A stretch of 33,918 nucleotides of DNA, from assembly GCA_963522035.1 (NCBI GenBank), contig CAUQYP010000022.1:1-33918 (forward strand). Reading direction: 5' to 3'. The notes below the pieces were generated by a model. That model had not been told where the DNA came from. It did not search any database and was given only the letters and a program-made list of their open reading frames with translations. The translations under genes and the position numbers were made by a program. Source of the DNA: Noviherbaspirillum_A sp963522035. Lineage in GTDB: Bacteria; Pseudomonadota; Gammaproteobacteria; Burkholderiales; Burkholderiaceae_D. Shown one piece after another: positions 7,273 to 15,026 of the stretch (position 1 is its first letter; every line of letters starts with the position of its first letter).

Positions 7273-9162
7273 ATGCAATCATTACAATCCGCGCCCCTGC
7301 AGCGGGGCCACGACTGGCAACCTGTTACCACAAGCGTTTCTGGCGCGCAGGAGCAAAATCCGCCGGGCGAACCGAGGCCGGGCATAACCTTGTCATCGGG
7401 TCCGAATCGAATATCCACTTTTTTCTTTAACAGGACGGGTGAAGGCGCCGGCAGTGGCTGTCCCGATACTGCAAGCCTGAAGCCACCTGTCTTTGTAGAC
7501 CGCACGAACGACGCGTCTTCACAGAACAACCAGATGGAAACCGATAGTTCCACCGACAGCAGCTTCGAGGAAGAATCGGCTAGCTTGCTGGATGAGCATA
7601 ACGCTCAAGTCCAGAGCCAGGCTGACCGCGCACGCGCCTGCCTGGAGGAAGCTGGCATCGAGGTGAACACGAACGAGTCCGGCGGCCTGACGGCGCTCAT
7701 GATTGCAGCCTGGGAAGACCGATACGACCTCGTCGAAAACCTGCTGGCGGCAGGCGTGCCCGCGCATTCGGTCAACGCGGCCTCGGGCGATACGGCGTTG
7801 ATACTCGCGGCAAGCCTGGGCCATGCCGGGGTCGTCGAGCAATTGCTGGACGTGCCCGGCCTTGCACTGGACCACGCCAACCAGAACGGCGACACGGCGC
7901 TGATGCTCGCCTCGTCCGGCAATTGTCCGGAAGTCGTCGAACTGCTGCTCAAGCGTGGCGCGGACGTCAACCTGGTGAACCGCAGGCATGGCTACACGGC
8001 GTTAATGCTGGCATCGGCGTACGGTTGTGTCGGGGCTTTGCAGAAACTTGCGATAGCGCCCCGGATTGAATTGAATCGGGCCAACCCGCGCGGCGATACG
8101 GCGCTGATCCTGGCATGCTCGGAAAGGCATGCGGATGCGGTGAAATGCCTGCTGGCTGCAGGCGCGGCGACAACGCCGGTCGGGAGCCAGGGCCTTACCG
8201 CGTTCAATGTCGCCATGGAAGAAAGGCACGTCCCGCTCGTCGAACTGCTGCTCGCCCATGATCCTGACACTGGCGACACCTTCAATGCCTCCTCCGGGTT
8301 GCAGGACGCCTTCAGTGTCGCCGTTACCGACCTGTTGATCGCCAGGAACAGGGCGTCGCCTTTCGAAATCGCCGAACCGCTGGTGTTCTTCAGGACGCTA
8401 AGCGACATGATTCCGGTGGACGGCGACACCCGGCCTCTATTGCAATGGCTGCGGAAACAGGGTGTTCTGATGGCTTGTGCCCAGGAGCTGGTTGCCTTGC
8501 TGGCGCCAGCTGGCGCCTGGTCGCCGGGAGCCGACCGTGGGAGGCGAGGGGACCGCAGGCAGCAGCGCCTGATCTATTGCATCAGCGCGGTGGGACAACT
8601 GGCGTACACGGGCGCCGCCGAGCGGGTGCGGAACAGTTATCAACAGGCTGGGACGAGTCCGGAAGGGGTAGGGAAACTCGACAAGCTTGCCAGGCAACAG
8701 CTGGGCGCGGTAGCCAGTTCGGCCAGCACGGCTGCGGCATTGCTAGGGGGAGACCTGATCAACCTGCTGATCGACCACTGCCTCCAGCAGACCAGTCCAA
8801 AGTACGAGGTTCGCGTCCTGCTGCTCCAGGAATGCCTGGTTCAGGCAGGATTCATCGAACCGCTCGCCATGGCGGTTGCATCGGGATGGCAGGCCGTACT
8901 TGCAGGGATGCAGCAAAAGCAGATCATTGTTCCAGCGGGCCTTTCCTTCGTCGGGATCATGGAGTACATCCACAAGCATGTCATCGGCGAAGCCCAGACC
9001 ATGTTGGCACGCGCGCTGAAAGAAAGGCTGAAGGAACATGCATTGCTGAGTTCCTTCCAGGTGATGCTGCAGCCGAAGCAGGAGGAAGCCATGCATGTGC
9101 TGTTCCAGACCCAGTGCAACTGGCTTTCGCAGTTCTGTGAGCAGTCGCTGGAATTCCATTAA
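7273..9162 (+). CDS. Ankyrin-repeat protein with uncharacterised C-terminal helical region
   Basis: The product is 629 residues long. Residues 1-115 are polar, rich in Ser, Gln, Gly and Pro, and probably disordered; no signal peptide or membrane segment is visible. Six ankyrin repeats follow at about residues 137-335, recognisable by their TAL-hydrophobic-AA/AS cores: GLTALMIAAW, GDTALILAAS, GDTALMLASS, GYTALMLASA, GDTALILACS and GLTAFNVAME. The last 290 residues look helical, with a cysteine-containing tail, and match nothing I recognise. Ankyrin repeats bind proteins, so a partner-binding role is likely, either inside the cell or as a secreted effector. The start at 7273 lacks a good ribosome binding site; an internal ATG at 7534 (METDSSTDSS) is an alternative that drops the first 87 residues. 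The gene stands alone. Confidence 0.85.
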   Translation: MQSLQSAPLQRGHDWQPVTTSVSGAQEQNPPGEPRPGITLSSGPNRISTFFFNRTGEGAGSGCPDTASLKPPVFVDRTNDASSQNNQMETDSSTDSSFEEESASLLDEHNAQVQSQADRARACLEEAGIEVNTNESGGLTALMIAAWEDRYDLVENLLAAGVPAHSVNAASGDTALILAASLGHAGVVEQLLDVPGLALDHANQNGDTALMLASSGNCPEVVELLLKRGADVNLVNRRHGYTALMLASAYGCVGALQKLAIAPRIELNRANPRGDTALILACSERHADAVKCLLAAGAATTPVGSQGLTAFNVAMEERHVPLVELLLAHDPDTGDTFNASSGLQDAFSVAVTDLLIARNRASPFEIAEPLVFFRTLSDMIPVDGDTRPLLQWLRKQGVLMACAQELVALLAPAGAWSPGADRGRRGDRRQQRLIYCISAVGQLAYTGAAERVRNSYQQAGTSPEGVGKLDKLARQQLGAVASSASTAAALLGGDLINLLIDHCLQQTSPKYEVRVLLLQECLVQAGFIEPLAMAVASGWQAVLAGMQQKQIIVPAGLSFVGIMEYIHKHVIGEAQTMLARALKERLKEHALLSSFQVMLQPKQEEAMHVLFQTQCNWLSQFCEQSLEFH

Positions 9163-9199
9163 TACCGGCGGCAGGAAAGCAGAGGCGCACTGTCCTGGG

Positions 9200-9224
9200 G
9201 CCTCGATTCACGAGGCAGGGTTTT
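9200..9224 (+). terminator. Probable intrinsic terminator of the ankyrin gene
   Basis: GCCTCG (9200-9205) and CGAGGC (9211-9216) form a perfect 6-bp stem with the 5-base loop ATTCA, followed by AGGG and TTTT at 9221-9224. It lies 38 bases after the ankyrin stop codon. The T-run is short and separated from the stem by four bases, so strength is uncertain. Confidence 0.5.
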
Positions 9225-9226
9225 AT

Positions 9227-9420
9227 ACCAACCCCAGGTCATGACACGCCATCAAAATTCGTAGGGTGTAATAAGCGCCAGCGCATTACACCATTCCTCG
9301 CTTGCAGGCGGGCCTGTTCATCGGCCATGGTGTAATGCGCTTCGCTCATTACACCCGACGCGTCGAGGTGATGAATAGGCGCCATCGATTTCGGTCGGTA
9401 CGCCATGACTTGGGAATGGT
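9227..9420. repeat. REPIN-like double palindrome inside imperfect outer inverted repeats
   Basis: The core at 9260-9360 consists of two hairpins. GGTGTAAT at 9265-9272 pairs with ATTACACC at 9285-9292, and GGTGTAAT at 9329-9336 pairs with ATTACACC at 9348-9355. The whole core starts CGTAGGGTGTAAT and ends ATTACACCCGACG, so it is itself an inverted repeat. Around it lie 17-mers in inverted orientation matching at 14 of 17 positions: 9227-9243 (ACCAACCCCAGGTCATG) and the complement of 9404-9420. The core is the same family as the copies at 26742 and 26992. The rest of the 9163-9522 gap shows no gene. Confidence 0.8.
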
Positions 9421-9522
9421 TTTAGCTTGTTCAGGACGAACGGCTAATTGAACGCAGGATAAAACCTGAAGTTCTGTTGCCGTCACCCCACCGCTGGTCC
9501 ATCCCGTTTGCAGCGCATGCCT

Positions 9523-11235
9523 TTAAAACTCTTCCCAGTCACCGCCTGCCTGTGTCGCGGCGACAGCTTGCGGCGCCTTGGCGTGCGTAACGGCCGGCTG
9601 TGACCCCGACGTCCTGCGTACCGGCACCGGCGCTGCCGGCTTGCGATCCGGCTGCGGCAGCGCTGTCGTCGCCGGCTGCGCTTCGCTCCCGGCGATCCTG
9701 AAAACGCTGACGACATTGGCCAGCCGGGCCGCCTGGTCCTGCATCGCCTCCGACGCGGCGGCTGCTTCCTCGACCAGCGCTGCATTCTGCTGGGTGACCT
9801 GGTCCATCTGGCTGATGGCTTGGTTGATCTGGTCGATGCCTGCCGTCTGCTCCTGGGTGGCGGCGCTGATCTCGCTCATGATGTCCGTCACGCGGCTGAC
9901 GCTGTCGACGATATCCTGCATGGTGGCGCCGGCTTCATTGACCAGGCGGCTGCCGGTCTCGACCCGCGCGACCGAGTTGTCGATCAGCGTCTTGATGTCT
10001 TTCGCCGCCGCTGCCGACCTCTGCGCGAGGCTGCGCACCTCGGTGGCGACCACGGCGAAGCCGCGGCCCTGCTCGCCTGCGCGCGCCGCCTCGACAGCTG
10101 CGTTCAACGCGAGGATATTGGTCTGGAATGCGATGCCATCGATCACGCTGATGATGTCGGCAATCTGCCTGGCCGATGCATTGATCTCGCCCATGGTGCC
10201 GACCACCTGGCCGATCACGACACCGCCCCTGGCTGCGACGCCGGAGGCTGCTTCGGCCAGCACGTTGGCCTGGCGTGCATTGTCGGCATTCTGCCTGACC
10301 GTGGCATTGAGCTCTTCCATCGAGGAAGCCGTTTCTTCCAGCGAGCTGGCCTGTTCCTCGGTGCGGGACGACAGGTCGAGGTTGCCGGCCGCGATCTGCT
10401 TCGACGCGGTGGCAATGGTATCGGTGCCGCTGCGCACTTCCGTCACGGTCTTCAGCAGGCTGGCATTCATCGCCTTCAGCGCTTCGAGCAACTGGCCGAC
10501 TTCGTCTTTTGCGCTAACGTCGATCCGGGTAGTCAGGTCGCCGGCGGCCACGGTCTGCGCCAGGCGCACGGCGCTGTTGAGCGGGCGCGTAATGCTGCGC
10601 GACAGAGCCCAGGCCAGTGCCGCGCCCATGGCAAGCGCCGCCAGCCCCAGCGCGACCAGCAGCGTCCTCGCTTCCGCGTACACGTCGTCTATCCGGGCGT
10701 TTGCGTCGATGAACAGCGACTCCTGGTAGTCGGCCACTTTCTGTACCGACGCCACGTAGGCGTTCATTGCCGGCATCATCTTGCTCTCGATGCCGTTTTT
10801 GAGCTCGGCTTCGTTTGCGTCTCCGCCGCTCTTCAGCACGAAAATCGCGTCCCGGATCTCCGTATAGTTCTTGCGGCTGGCAGTCACGCCGGCGAACAGC
10901 TGCTTTCCTTTTTCGCTTGCAATCATCGGCTCCAGTTGCTTGCTGATCTCGGTGACGCGCTTGCTGACCGCTTTCATTTCACTTTCGAAGTACTGCTGGT
11001 CCGCCGCGTCGTTGCTCTTCGCCTTCGCAAGCGTGCGCACCGAATTGGTGGCAATGCCTTCCAGCCATTTGTCGGCCAGCGCCTGCTTGAGAGCCGCCTG
11101 TTTCATTTCGTTCTTGGCCTCGGCCACGCGGGAAAGCTCCCAGATGCCAACCCCGGTCATGCCGCAGGTGAGCGTCAGCACAGCGGCGAAAGCCATACCC
11201 AGGCGTGCGCCGATCTTTACATTCGTGATATTCAT
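9523..11235 (-). CDS. Methyl-accepting chemotaxis protein with C-terminal CheR-tether motif
   Basis: This 570-residue inner-membrane chemoreceptor senses a ligand and controls CheA through CheW/CheV. It has a first membrane helix at about residues 11-31, a helical periplasmic sensor of about 155 residues resembling the four-helix-bundle type, a second helix at about 191-212, a HAMP linker to about 265, and a long signalling coiled coil. The coiled coil carries the near-invariant tip EQGRGFAVVATEVRSLAQRS near residue 400. After a Pro/Ala/Thr-rich linker the chain ends GGDWEEF, an xWxxF-type pentapeptide like the NWETF tail of Tar that tethers CheR/CheB. It lies 62 bases downstream of cheV on the same strand, so the two are probably cotranscribed. 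The ligand is unknown. Confidence 0.96.
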   Translation of the reverse strand: MNITNVKIGARLGMAFAAVLTLTCGMTGVGIWELSRVAEAKNEMKQAALKQALADKWLEGIATNSVRTLAKAKSNDAADQQYFESEMKAVSKRVTEISKQLEPMIASEKGKQLFAGVTASRKNYTEIRDAIFVLKSGGDANEAELKNGIESKMMPAMNAYVASVQKVADYQESLFIDANARIDDVYAEARTLLVALGLAALAMGAALAWALSRSITRPLNSAVRLAQTVAAGDLTTRIDVSAKDEVGQLLEALKAMNASLLKTVTEVRSGTDTIATASKQIAAGNLDLSSRTEEQASSLEETASSMEELNATVRQNADNARQANVLAEAASGVAARGGVVIGQVVGTMGEINASARQIADIISVIDGIAFQTNILALNAAVEAARAGEQGRGFAVVATEVRSLAQRSAAAAKDIKTLIDNSVARVETGSRLVNEAGATMQDIVDSVSRVTDIMSEISAATQEQTAGIDQINQAISQMDQVTQQNAALVEEAAAASEAMQDQAARLANVVSVFRIAGSEAQPATTALPQPDRKPAAPVPVRRTSGSQPAVTHAKAPQAVAATQAGGDWEEF

Positions 11236-11297
11236 GGTTGATTCGAAATAATGAGGGTGTAAGAAAAATTTTGTCGCCTGCCTGGCCTGGCGCAGCG

Positions 11298-12266
11298 TCA
11301 GGCCGGCCTGCTTTGCAGGACGGCGCGTATGGTTTTCGCAAGGTCCTCGACCTTGAACTTCGCGACATAGCCGTCAGCGCCGGCGCTCCTGACGTGCTGT
11401 TCATTGGTCTGGCCCGTCAGCGACGAATGAATGACGACCGGCAGCGATTTGAAGCGGGCGTCGGCTCGTATGCGGCGGGTCAGGGTAAAGCCGTCCATCT
11501 CGGGCATCTCCAGGTCGGTCAGCACCATCGTGACCTTGTCGGCCAGCGTGCCGCCGGCGGCGATCGCGTCGGCCGACATTGCCTCCAGCGCCTCCCATGC
11601 TTCCTTGCCGGTCCTGGTCATCGTGTATTTCAGTCCCATGGCGTCCAGGCCCTGGCCGATGATCATGCGGGCCGAGGAAGAGTCGTCCGCCACCAGCAAC
11701 CTGGTTTCCCGCGACACCGTGGCGTCGAAGGCGACATCGGCAGAGACGACGTCCTCGGCCCTGGGCGGGAAGATGTCGGACAGGATCTGCTCGACGTCGA
11801 GGATTTGCGCCAGCTGCGTGCCATGCACTGCGCTGTCGAGCTGGGCGATGCTGGTCACCGTGCCGTTGCCGGCGGCGGCGCCATCGGCCGGACGCACCTG
11901 CGACCAGTTCAGCCGGACGATTTCGTCCACGTCCTCGACGGCGAAGGCCTGCGTGGTACGGGCGAATTCAGTGATCATCAGGATCTTCAACCCATTTTCA
12001 GGCTGGCAGCCGAGGACCGCGGGAAGGTCGATCACGGGGACGATCTGGCCACGGATATTTACCACGCCCAGCAGGAACGGCGACGCATTGGCGATGGTCG
12101 TAATGTCGGGCATGGCCATCAGCTCGCGCAGCTTGAACACGTTGATGCCATACAGTTCGCTGCGGCCGGCGCCGCCGCATTTGCCAAGCCGGAACAGCAT
12201 CAGTTCGAATTTGTTGGATGAGGTCAGGGCTGCTCGCTCGTTGATCTCGTTGTCTACTGTGTTCAT
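11298..12266 (-). CDS. cheV: Chemotaxis coupling protein CheV (CheW-receiver fusion)
   Basis: CheV couples chemoreceptors to CheA and can be phosphorylated for adaptation. The 322-residue chain has an N-terminal CheW-like domain (about residues 20-165, with GINVFKLRELM and GVVNIRGQIVPVIDLP) and a C-terminal receiver domain (about 187-318). The receiver keeps all expected residues: acidic pair D194/D195 in LLVADDSS, phosphoacceptor D251 in VLTDLEMPEMDG, S281 and K303 in YVAKF. The start at 12266 gives the full CheW domain. It is followed 62 bases later by the chemoreceptor gene on the same strand. A short inverted repeat (GGCCTG at 11284-11289, CAGGCC at 11299-11304) overlaps the stop but lacks an adjacent T-run. 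Confidence 0.97.
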   Translation of the reverse strand: MNTVDNEINERAALTSSNKFELMLFRLGKCGGAGRSELYGINVFKLRELMAMPDITTIANASPFLLGVVNIRGQIVPVIDLPAVLGCQPENGLKILMITEFARTTQAFAVEDVDEIVRLNWSQVRPADGAAAGNGTVTSIAQLDSAVHGTQLAQILDVEQILSDIFPPRAEDVVSADVAFDATVSRETRLLVADDSSSARMIIGQGLDAMGLKYTMTRTGKEAWEALEAMSADAIAAGGTLADKVTMVLTDLEMPEMDGFTLTRRIRADARFKSLPVVIHSSLTGQTNEQHVRSAGADGYVAKFKVEDLAKTIRAVLQSRPA

Positions 12267-12560
12267 CGGTCTTTTCCGTCAGGCTGGTGGGGTCGGGGCG
12301 GCGGTGGCCGTTTGCCGTGGTGACCCGTCTATTACGGACAGAAAAAATGTTAAACGATGGTAAAAAACCAAGAATCAACAAAATAGTTGGCGCGATAACC
12401 GATTCTTCCTCCAAATTCAACTGTAATCCGCTCTGGCGGGCGGCAAAACTTGCAGTACTGCGAATGCAGCAAGGCAGCGGGCTGCGGCCATGGTTAGAAT
12501 GAAACTTTACGTGGCCGGCCGCCGCCGGTGGCGCCTTTAATAACAACAAGGAGACAAAGC
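12267..12560. promoter_or_regulatory. Divergent intergenic region between cheV and lipoprotein gene
   Basis: These 294 bases separate divergent starts and should hold both promoters. There is a distinctly AT-rich patch at about 12343-12420 in otherwise GC-rich sequence. A strong ribosome binding site AAGGAG at 12548-12553 serves the plus-strand lipoprotein. I could not fix -35/-10 boxes or a flagellar sigma-28 box with confidence. Confidence 0.35.
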
Positions 12561-13442
12561 ATGCACCGTATCCCTTCCCGATTACCCCATTCCCGCAGCG
12601 CCGGCCGGCGCAGCCCGGTCCGGCAGCTTGCCCTTGCACTAGGCGTGCTCGCCCTCGCTGGAACCCTGGCGGCCTGCGCGTCGAAGCCGTCGATGCCGGC
12701 GCCGGACGCGACGGTGCGCAGCGAGCTGGCGCCGTCCGGCAAGCTGCGCGCGGCGATTAACCTGGGCAACCCCATCCTTGCCAGCAAGGATGCGACCAGC
12801 GGCGAGGCGCGCGGCGTCTCGGTCGACCTGGCGCGCGAGCTTGGCCGGCGCCTCGGCGTGCCGGTGGACCTGGTGACCTACACGGCGGCAGGCAAGGTGG
12901 TCGACGGCGCCAAGGCAAACGAATGGGATATCGCCTTTGTCGCGATCGACCCTAAGCGCGGCGCGGAGATGGCGCAGACCATGCCCTACGTGGTGATCGA
13001 AGGCGCTTACCTGGTGCCGCAAGCCTCGCCGATCCGGACCAATGCCGATGTCGACCGCCAGGGCAACCGCGTCGTGGTCGGCACCGGCAGCGCGTACGAC
13101 CTTTACCTGACACGTGAAATCAAGGCGGCCCAGCTGGTGCGCGCGCCCACGTCGCCGCTGGTCGTGGACACGATGCAGAAGCAAGGCTACGAGGTTGCGG
13201 CCGGGGTCCGGCAGCAGCTCGAAAGCGATGCCAAACGCATTCCCGGGCTGCGCATGCTCGACGGCCGTTTCATGGTGATAAACCAAGCCATGGCAATGCC
13301 CAAGGGACGGCCGGCAGGCGAGCGCTACCTGGGCGCGTTTGTCGAGGAAATGAAGGCGTCCGGCTTCGTCGCGCAGGCGCTCGCACGGCACCGCATCGAA
13401 GGGGCGGCGGTTGCCGGCCCAGGCGGCGGCGCGGGGTCCTGA
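12561..13442 (+). CDS. Periplasmic solute-binding protein, family 3 type, lipoprotein
   Basis: The 293-residue product starts at 12561, behind AAGGAG at 12548-12553; the frame is open 11 codons further but lacks a better start. Residues 20-38 form a lipoprotein signal ending LAGTLAAC, so Cys would be lipidated. The mature part has the pattern of family-3 bacterial solute-binding proteins (the amino-acid-binding type): SGKLRAAINLGNP, then GVSVDLARELGRRLGVPVDLVTY, WDIAFVAIDPKRGAEMAQTMPYVVIEGAYLVP and a late YLGAFVEEMKASGFV. No permease or ATPase gene adjoins, so it could be an orphan binding protein, a sensor partner or a component of a transporter encoded elsewhere. It is convergent with the next gene across a GC hairpin. 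Confidence 0.85.
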   Translation: MHRIPSRLPHSRSAGRRSPVRQLALALGVLALAGTLAACASKPSMPAPDATVRSELAPSGKLRAAINLGNPILASKDATSGEARGVSVDLARELGRRLGVPVDLVTYTAAGKVVDGAKANEWDIAFVAIDPKRGAEMAQTMPYVVIEGAYLVPQASPIRTNADVDRQGNRVVVGTGSAYDLYLTREIKAAQLVRAPTSPLVVDTMQKQGYEVAAGVRQQLESDAKRIPGLRMLDGRFMVINQAMAMPKGRPAGERYLGAFVEEMKASGFVAQALARHRIEGAAVAGPGGGAGS

Positions 13443-13448
13443 GCGGTC

Positions 13449-13466
13449 GGCAGGCGGCGGCCTGCC
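13449..13466. terminator. GC-rich hairpin between convergent genes
   Basis: GGCAGGC (13449-13455) and GCCTGCC (13460-13466) form a perfect 7-bp stem with a four-base loop, 7 bases after the lipoprotein stop and 17 bases before the convergent stop at 13483. There is no T-run, so it may be a weak bidirectional terminator or only an RNA-stabilising hairpin. Confidence 0.4.
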
Positions 13467-13482
13467 AGCACCGCGCGCCGGT

Positions 13483-14139
13483 TCAGCCCCGGTAGTCCGA
13501 TGCCAGCCAGAGTTCGTACTGGCGCGGGACGGCGCTGGTCTCGAAGCCGCCGATGCTCTTCAGCCTCTGTGCCGGCAAGCCCAGCGACAGCAGGGCTGCC
13601 TGCACCCGCAGCGCCTCGGCCTTCTCGGAAGGGCGGAAATAGCGCAGGTCGGAGGCGCGCGGGCCGGCGCCGACCACCTTGATGCCGGCCAGGGCAATCC
13701 CTTGTTTTTCCAGCGCAGGCGCGAGCTTCAGCGCCTGTTGGCGCGTGCCGTCATCGAGCACGTGGATGAAGACGGACGGCATGCCCATGATCTGCGCGGC
13801 GGTGGAACCGGAGCGGGCCAGCGGCACGGTTTTTGCCGGTGGCGCCGGGAGAGCAGCAGGCTCGTTTTCACCGGCGCCGGCACCGGTGTCGCCGGCGGCA
13901 GAACTGCCGCTCAGCGACGGCCCCGGTCCGGCAGGAATACTGCGCCCGGGCGCAATGGCGCCGCCGGATGGGCCGGGGGGCGGCGGCTTGAACGCCTGCA
14001 TCGCGCCGATGGAGACCAGGAACACCACCACGCCGGTCGTGAAGCTGGCCGCATGCTGGCGCAGCTTATGACGGCGGACATGATGGCGGGGGGAACCGGT
14101 TGCCGCGGGCAGCTCGCGTGCTTGCTTGTTCATGGGCAT
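13483..14139 (-). CDS. Single-pass membrane protein with LytR C-terminal-like domain
   Basis: With the start at 14139 the product is 218 residues. It has a basic N-terminal segment (RHHVRRHKLRQH), one membrane helix (FTTGVVVFLVSIGAMQAF, about residues 32-49), a Pro/Gly/Ala-rich linker of some 65 residues, and a folded C-terminal domain of about 95 residues outside the membrane. That domain (FIHVLDDGTRQQALKLAPAL, then SDLRYFRPSEKAEALRVQAAL) has the alternating pattern of the LytR C-terminal (LytR_C) domain found on cell-envelope proteins; this is a pattern-level call. GGA lies five bases before the ATG at 14139; an in-frame ATG at 14133 is also possible, and the frame is open to 14265. It is convergent with the lipoprotein gene. 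Confidence 0.7.
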   Translation of the reverse strand: MPMNKQARELPAATGSPRHHVRRHKLRQHAASFTTGVVVFLVSIGAMQAFKPPPPGPSGGAIAPGRSIPAGPGPSLSGSSAAGDTGAGAGENEPAALPAPPAKTVPLARSGSTAAQIMGMPSVFIHVLDDGTRQQALKLAPALEKQGIALAGIKVVGAGPRASDLRYFRPSEKAEALRVQAALLSLGLPAQRLKSIGGFETSAVPRQYELWLASDYRG

Positions 14140-14333
14140 CTGTTTCCACGGCAACGGAAAGGAAGGTAAAGGTATTTGCTTGGACACCGGCAGGCGCGGG
14201 AGTTCCGCTGCCGCCGGCGTGGGCGCATGCCTCGCTTTTCCAGTGGGCCGCGACCGCCGATTCAATCCTGCAAAACAATAGCGCGATCCGTAAGAATTTT
14301 CGGCAATAAGTGGTTTATAAACTACAATAAGGA

Positions 14334-14629
14334 ATGACCGAGATAAAACAAACCGAGACTTTTCGTAAATGGCGAATGCAGCTCAAGGATCAGCGTGTAC
14401 GCGGCCTGATAGCATCGCGCCTGGACCGTCTTGGCTTCGGTCATGCCGGGGATGCGGAGCCAGTGGGGCAAGGGATTAGCGAGTTGCGTATCCATTAGAC
14501 CCCGGATACCGCATCTATTTCCACAAACGAGACAACACGATCATCGTTTTGCTGTGCGGCGGCGATAAGAGCACGCAAGCAAAAGACATCAAGGCGGCAA
14601 AGCGACTAGCTGCTGAATGGAGTGAATGA
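14334..14629 (+). pseudogene. higB: HigB/RelE-type toxin, frameshifted
   Basis: The first 54 codons from ATG 14334 read as a toxin of the RelE/HigB addiction-module family (MTEIKQTETFRKWRMQLKD, ending GISELRIH) and then hit TAG at 14496. Reading continues in another frame from 14498 with DPGYRIYFHKRDNTIIVLLC, then GGDKSTQAKDIKAAKRLAAEW, to TGA 14627-14629, the normal end of this family. Adding one base after TA at 14496-14497 would restore ELRIHYDPGYRIYF, the conserved core, and a 98-residue protein. The lesion is therefore a single-base deletion in the middle of the domain. AAGG lies just upstream of the start. The antitoxin follows one base after the stop and is intact. A sequencing error is the main alternative. 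Confidence 0.88.
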
Positions 14630-14630
14630 A

Positions 14631-14918
14631 ATGGCTGAAAAACTGACCACCTACGATCCCGCTGAGGATTTGGCTTCTGACGAAGCAATGGTGACCTTCA
14701 TGGCCGAAGCATTCGAGACAAGCGACGCGGGTTATATTGCGCACGCGCTTGGCGTCGTCGCTCGTGCGAAGGGAATGGCGCAGATCGCCGGACAAACCGG
14801 TCTTTCCCGCGAACAACTTTATCGTTCTTTCAGCGAGAACGGCAACCCAACCCTGAAAACGACGCTTGCCGTGATGAAGGCGCTTGGCCTTGATCTAACC
14901 GCCAAAGTTCGTGCCTGA
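14631..14918 (+). CDS. higA: HigA-type antitoxin (addiction module antidote protein)
   Basis: The 95-residue product (from ATG 14631; a GTG at 14622 in the same frame would add three residues) is the DNA-binding antitoxin normally paired with the toxin just upstream. It has the N-terminal pattern EKLTTYDPAEDL and a C-terminal helix-turn-helix (AQIAGQTGLSREQLYRSF, about residues 52-69) followed by NPTLKTTLAVMKALGLDL, typical of the addiction-module antidote family. It normally represses its own operon with the toxin. Its partner carries a frameshift, so here it is probably an orphan antitoxin that still regulates or guards against related toxins. Confidence 0.92.
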   Translation: MAEKLTTYDPAEDLASDEAMVTFMAEAFETSDAGYIAHALGVVARAKGMAQIAGQTGLSREQLYRSFSENGNPTLKTTLAVMKALGLDLTAKVRA

Positions 14919-14953
14919 CTGTACACATGCCGATGCACTGATAGACCGGCGCA

Positions 14954-14982
14954 GTCCCGGGCCCGCCAAAAATCAACGGGAC
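14954..14982. other. Inverted repeat between convergent higA and livF
   Basis: GTCCCG (14954-14959) and CGGGAC (14977-14982) can pair around a loop that contains the palindrome GGGCCC. It sits in the 108-base gap between the ends of higA and livF and may contribute to termination. There is no clear T-run on either side. Confidence 0.3.
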
Positions 14983-15026
14983 AGGGGCCACTGTGCGCTC
15001 GATGCTTGCCTCAGGAAAAACCCGGA

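Noticed and set aside
14496..14500. Programmed frameshift in the HigB-type toxin
   Set aside because: There is no slippery heptamer or following stem structure, and the frame change needs an added base; a plain deletion is simpler.
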